From an uncultured Bacilli bacterium (GTDB taxonomy: Bacteria > Bacillota_I > Bacilli_A > RFN20 > CAG-826): 64,000 bases of DNA. The notes below the pieces were generated by a model that was not told the DNA's origin, did no database searches, and saw only the letters and a program-made list of their open reading frames with translations. Positions 60,959 to 64,000 of this stretch are shown piece by piece. Every line of letters begins with the position of its first letter. Position 1 is the first letter of the stretch. The stretch covers positions 1 through 64,000 of the forward strand of contig CALVUI010000001.1 of the NCBI GenBank assembly GCA_944363565.1, in the 5' to 3' direction. The position numbers and the translations under genes are program-made.

Positions 60959-62562
60959 TCCTGACCCTCGTCTTCAAGGAATGGAAACTCCGGGGCCAGG
61001 GAGGATCGTTAAGTAGCCGGGTTCTGCGCGGAATCCTCTCGGTTCTTAGCTTTTGCCTCGTTTTTGCGGGGATTTTGTATTTATACATGCAAATCGAGGG
61101 GAAAATCGCCGAATTTTCGAAATACCCGACCTCCGATTTCCTGATTTTCTATCTCTTTTTGGCCTTCGTCGCGTCTTCGCTTCTATGTTTGGAAAAGGCC
61201 CGGGCCTCCCTCTTCGATAAGAAGGACAAGAGCTTGCTTTCGCCCTTGCCGGTTTCCCCCGACCAGATCGTGATGGCCAAGTGCGTCTACCTCTACATGT
61301 CGCTGGTCATCTACGGCCTGGCCTTATTCACCTCCGCCTTGTTCGGTTATGGGCTCCTCCATTCCTTCACCATCCATTACTACATCTTCTCGTTCCTCTT
61401 TCCCTTCTTCATCGCCATCCCCAGCCTCGCCCTGGTCGGCCTTTTGGTCCTCCCTTACAAGCTGGCCTATGACTTTTTGAAGGCCCATCCTTTTTACCAG
61501 ATCATCATCGCCTCGGTCTTCGTCATCCTCCTTTGCTTCGTTTACCAGTTCGTCCTCGATTTCTTCTTGTCCGCCCTTTTGGAAAGCCGGACCGATCTGA
61601 CGGCCCTCGAACCCCTCCTATCCTCCCTTCATTCCAGCGCTCCCTTCTTATATCCCTGCTCCTCCCTCTTTTATCTTTTCACGGGGGAGGGCGATCCCGT
61701 CTTCCACCTCTTCTTGGTCCTCGGGATCATGATCTTCATGGGCGGCATCGGCTATATGGTCCTGGCCTCCCTTTATAAGAAAGCCCAGGACGTCACCTAC
61801 GAGGCCAAGGTTGGGAAAATCAAAAAGCCCAAGGCCCTCACTCCGACCAGGGCCCTTCTCAAGAAGGAGTCGATCATCCTCTTCAGGTCCTCGAACTACC
61901 TCTTCTCCTTTACCTCCCTCCTCATCATGCAGCCGTTCCTCAGCTTCGTCGTCCTTTCATCTTTGACTCAGATCCTCTACGTCCAGGTGAAGGCCTATGT
62001 CACCTATTTCCCGGGTCTGACCGACGGGATCAGCCTGCTGATCATCTTGCTTTTCTCCTCGATCATCGCCGGGGCGGCCTCCGACGGCTACACCCGGGAA
62101 GGGAAGGGGCGGCTTTACCTCCGCCAGATCCCGGTTCCGCCCTTGAAGCAGAGCCTCATCAAGGCTTCCTTGCCCTTCGCCGCCTCGTTCCTGTCTTTGC
62201 TACTTAGCCTCATCGTTTTGGTCTCTTTCTCCTTGATCGATGCATCGCTATTCTTCGCCGCCCTCTTCATCGGCTTAATCCTCTTAAGCGCCCTCGCGGT
62301 CTTGGGCCTTGATGCCGACGCGGCCAGACTGGCCATCGTGAAACGGAAGATCGGAGGCTATGCCTCGGTCCTCATTTCCCTGGGCTTGCCCTTGTTACTG
62401 GCGGCCCTCCACTTCGTCCTGGTCTTCCTGACCGGCTTTCCGACCTCTTTGATGTACGTGCTGGAAATCATCTTGGCCTGCCTCGTGGCCTTGCCCGCCC
62501 TCCTTTCCTTCTTCCTTAAGAACCGCCGGATGATCCCGGAGATGAGGGTCGACGTCCTATGA
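60955..62562 (+). CDS. ABC-2 type permease, about 12 helices
   Basis: 535 aa with about 12 hydrophobic segments spaced over the length (from about 24 to 525), short charged loops, and no solute-binding domain. Starts ATGA in the ATPase stop, so strictly coupled. Resembles the two-fold permeases of ABC-2 exporters; substrate unknown. In this cluster it may export or organise the surface proteins, but ABC-2 transporters also move drugs and lipids. Confidence 0.8.
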   Translation: MILTLVFKEWKLRGQGGSLSSRVLRGILSVLSFCLVFAGILYLYMQIEGKIAEFSKYPTSDFLIFYLFLAFVASSLLCLEKARASLFDKKDKSLLSPLPVSPDQIVMAKCVYLYMSLVIYGLALFTSALFGYGLLHSFTIHYYIFSFLFPFFIAIPSLALVGLLVLPYKLAYDFLKAHPFYQIIIASVFVILLCFVYQFVLDFFLSALLESRTDLTALEPLLSSLHSSAPFLYPCSSLFYLFTGEGDPVFHLFLVLGIMIFMGGIGYMVLASLYKKAQDVTYEAKVGKIKKPKALTPTRALLKKESIILFRSSNYLFSFTSLLIMQPFLSFVVLSSLTQILYVQVKAYVTYFPGLTDGISLLIILLFSSIIAGAASDGYTREGKGRLYLRQIPVPPLKQSLIKASLPFAASFLSLLLSLIVLVSFSLIDASLFFAALFIGLILLSALAVLGLDADAARLAIVKRKIGGYASVLISLGLPLLLAALHFVLVFLTGFPTSLMYVLEIILACLVALPALLSFFLKNRRMIPEMRVDVL

Positions 62563-64000
62563 AGAAGACCCTGGGCCTCCTTTTGATCATTCCCTTCGCG
62601 GTCGCGGTTTTGGGCTTCGTCAACATCGCCGTCCTCCACAACGCCATCCAGGTCGATATCTCCGGCATCAACTGGGACTATGGGGAAAGCGAAGGCTTCA
62701 AGGTCGACAAGGATTCCTACAAGCTCGAGGCCACCCCGATCGTCGACCCCAATTACTCCCTTGCCCCGGGCAATGATTTGGTTTGGTCCGCCGAATCCCT
62801 AAACGAAGAAACCAGTCCCGTCTCGATTGCCAAAATCGGGGACGATTACTATTTGACCGCCCTCGAGGAAGGGGAGGCCCGCATCACCTGCCGGAACGAG
62901 AAGGGCAACGTCAGGCGGACCTTCAACGCCGTCTGCTACGAAAACGGGACCGTCATCATAAATGACGAAAAGTGGCCCTCCAGTGGGGCGATGATGGGAA
63001 ATCTCCGCAAATACGGGACCCAGGAATTCGATAACGAAGGAGATCTCCGCCCCGCCAAGATACAGCTTTCGACCGCCGTCCTCGGGGTCGAGGCCGCCCC
63101 CGTCGCCCTCCAATATAGTTCGAACCTCGCGGTCGATGGCAATGTCATCACTCCTCTAACGGGAGGTGAGGCCTACGTCCGCTACGGGGCCGAGGGCCTA
63201 AGCGAGATCTACGGGGAGTACCGCTTCTACGTCGTGGAAGACGCCATCAACGTCGACGATTACCAGGATCTGATCTCCGCCACCAATCTCGCCGAAGAGG
63301 TCTACCCGGTCTGCCTTCAAAGAAACCTCCTGTCCCTTAGGGAAACCTACAAGGTCGATGCCGAAGGGAATTACATCGATGAATTGCTTTCTCCCAATAC
63401 CCGGGTCTTCGGCAATTATGACTTCGCAACCAAGTCCTTCTCCTTCGAAGACGAGATCTACCGTTTCGAAACGACCTACAACCACGAATACCTCGACCAG
63501 CTCCAGGAAAACGACACCAGTGGCGAGGCCCTCGACGAGGTCATCGCCGGGGTGAGGCTTAGGGACGATTTCTACGGGAACGGCTTCTCGATCAACATGC
63601 ACGAGCTCTGCTACCCCAAAAACGGGGCGGTCGGCGATACCGGGATCCTGATACCCGGCGAAGGGGACCTCTTCGACGGGCCCCTCTACTTCGTGACCGT
63701 CGGTCCGACCGAATTGCCCTTCGTGGCCGCCTATGGCCAGGACAACTGCGGGATCTACCTCGACGGGGATGGCATCTTGGTCGATGACCTCGATGTCCGC
63801 AACATCAGCGACACCGACAATTTCTATGACCTCACTTATGTGGGCAGTGTCATCGACGTCTCCGGGAACGACTGCACGATCCGCAACTCCTTGATCCACA
63901 ACGGCCGGGTGGCGGTCCGGGCCTTCCAGTCCGAAAACTTCCTGCTTGAGAACTCCTACCTCTACCGGGCCCGCGAGTTCCTCCTCAAGGTCGGTAGCGA
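62559..64000 (+). CDS. Large secreted Ig-like/beta-helix protein (3' truncated by the window)
   Basis: 480 codons are visible; the stop is beyond the window. N-terminal signal anchor (MKKTLGLLLIIPFAVAVLGF), then a bacterial-Ig-like domain (about 50-130, DLVWSAESLNEE ... LEEGEARITCRNEKGNVRRTF, the BIG2 pattern), further beta-rich parts, and at the end a run of short strands resembling a right-handed beta-helix (NCGIYLDGDGILVDDLDVRN, DCTIRNSLIHNGRVAVRAF, NFLLENSYLYRA). Probably a cell-surface protein; glycan binding or cleavage is possible. Overlaps the permease by 4 bases, so part of the same operon. Confidence 0.75.
   Translation, partial: MKKTLGLLLIIPFAVAVLGFVNIAVLHNAIQVDISGINWDYGESEGFKVDKDSYKLEATPIVDPNYSLAPGNDLVWSAESLNEETSPVSIAKIGDDYYLTALEEGEARITCRNEKGNVRRTFNAVCYENGTVIINDEKWPSSGAMMGNLRKYGTQEFDNEGDLRPAKIQLSTAVLGVEAAPVALQYSSNLAVDGNVITPLTGGEAYVRYGAEGLSEIYGEYRFYVVEDAINVDDYQDLISATNLAEEVYPVCLQRNLLSLRETYKVDAEGNYIDELLSPNTRVFGNYDFATKSFSFEDEIYRFETTYNHEYLDQLQENDTSGEALDEVIAGVRLRDDFYGNGFSINMHELCYPKNGAVGDTGILIPGEGDLFDGPLYFVTVGPTELPFVAAYGQDNCGIYLDGDGILVDDLDVRNISDTDNFYDLTYVGSVIDVSGNDCTIRNSLIHNGRVAVRAFQSENFLLENSYLYRAREFLLKVGS

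Overview
The window looks like chromosome of an uncultured member of the Bacillota, most likely a GC-rich lineage of class Bacilli (Erysipelotrichia/RFN20/RF39-like gut bacteria). The support is the gene repertoire: PolC-type DNA polymerase III, FakA, Asp23/Gls24, RbgA, TrmFO, YlxM next to SRP genes, Shine-Dalgarno sites of the AAAGGAG type, a Mn2+ riboswitch and a CcpA-type cre site. TGA is a real stop here (fakA, ffh, cdsA, rseP end with it), so the Mollicutes code does not apply. The lineage is inferred from gene content, not from a phylogeny.

Layout. 1-500: 3' end of 23S rRNA, 5S rRNA and an rRNA terminator. 0.5-34.2 kb: a dense housekeeping block in almost canonical Bacilli order: DUF2130, Asp23, fakA, recG, plsX, rnc, ftsY, ylxM, ffh, then rpsP-khpA-rimM-trmD on the opposite strand, then rplS, lepB, rbgA, rnhB, dprA, topA, trmFO, xerC, rpsB, tsf, a PAP2 phosphatase, pyrH, frr, uppS, cdsA, dxr, rseP, polC. 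Many genes overlap by 1-40 bases. 34.2-42.8 kb: tRNA genes interspersed with an alpha-glucan module (GH13 amylase, PA14-containing GH31 glucosidase, and a four-module surface lipoprotein behind a cre site). 42.8-48.8 kb: an amber-interrupted FakA-like gene, a MEMO1-AMMECR1 fusion, a GNAT acetyltransferase divergent from a membrane protein over a 17-bp gap, and a P-type ATPase behind a yybP-ykoY riboswitch. 48.8-51.5 kb: an AT-rich island after tRNA-Thr with one intact membrane protein and decayed gene pieces. 51.5-53.7 kb: an esterase-like hydrolase and a COG2865-type regulator.

54.0-64.0 kb is the most unusual part: a tightly coupled, all-plus-strand cluster encoding two TasA/camelysin-like secreted proteins, a SipW-type (Ser/His/Asp) signal peptidase, a membrane-anchored McrB-like AAA+ ATPase, a DUF2357/McrC-like partner ending in a zinc ribbon instead of a nuclease, an ABC ATPase, its permease, and a large secreted Ig-like/beta-helix protein that runs off the window. 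I infer a cell-surface assembly or secretion system; it does not look like a restriction system.

A second theme is gene expression. At least eight genes have a -10 hexamer ending only 6-7 bases before the start codon and no Shine-Dalgarno site, which predicts leaderless mRNAs. In four cases the T-tract of the upstream gene's terminator sits where the -35 element should be, fusing terminator and promoter. One 7-bp GATAATA element appears to serve as -10 for two divergent leaderless genes.
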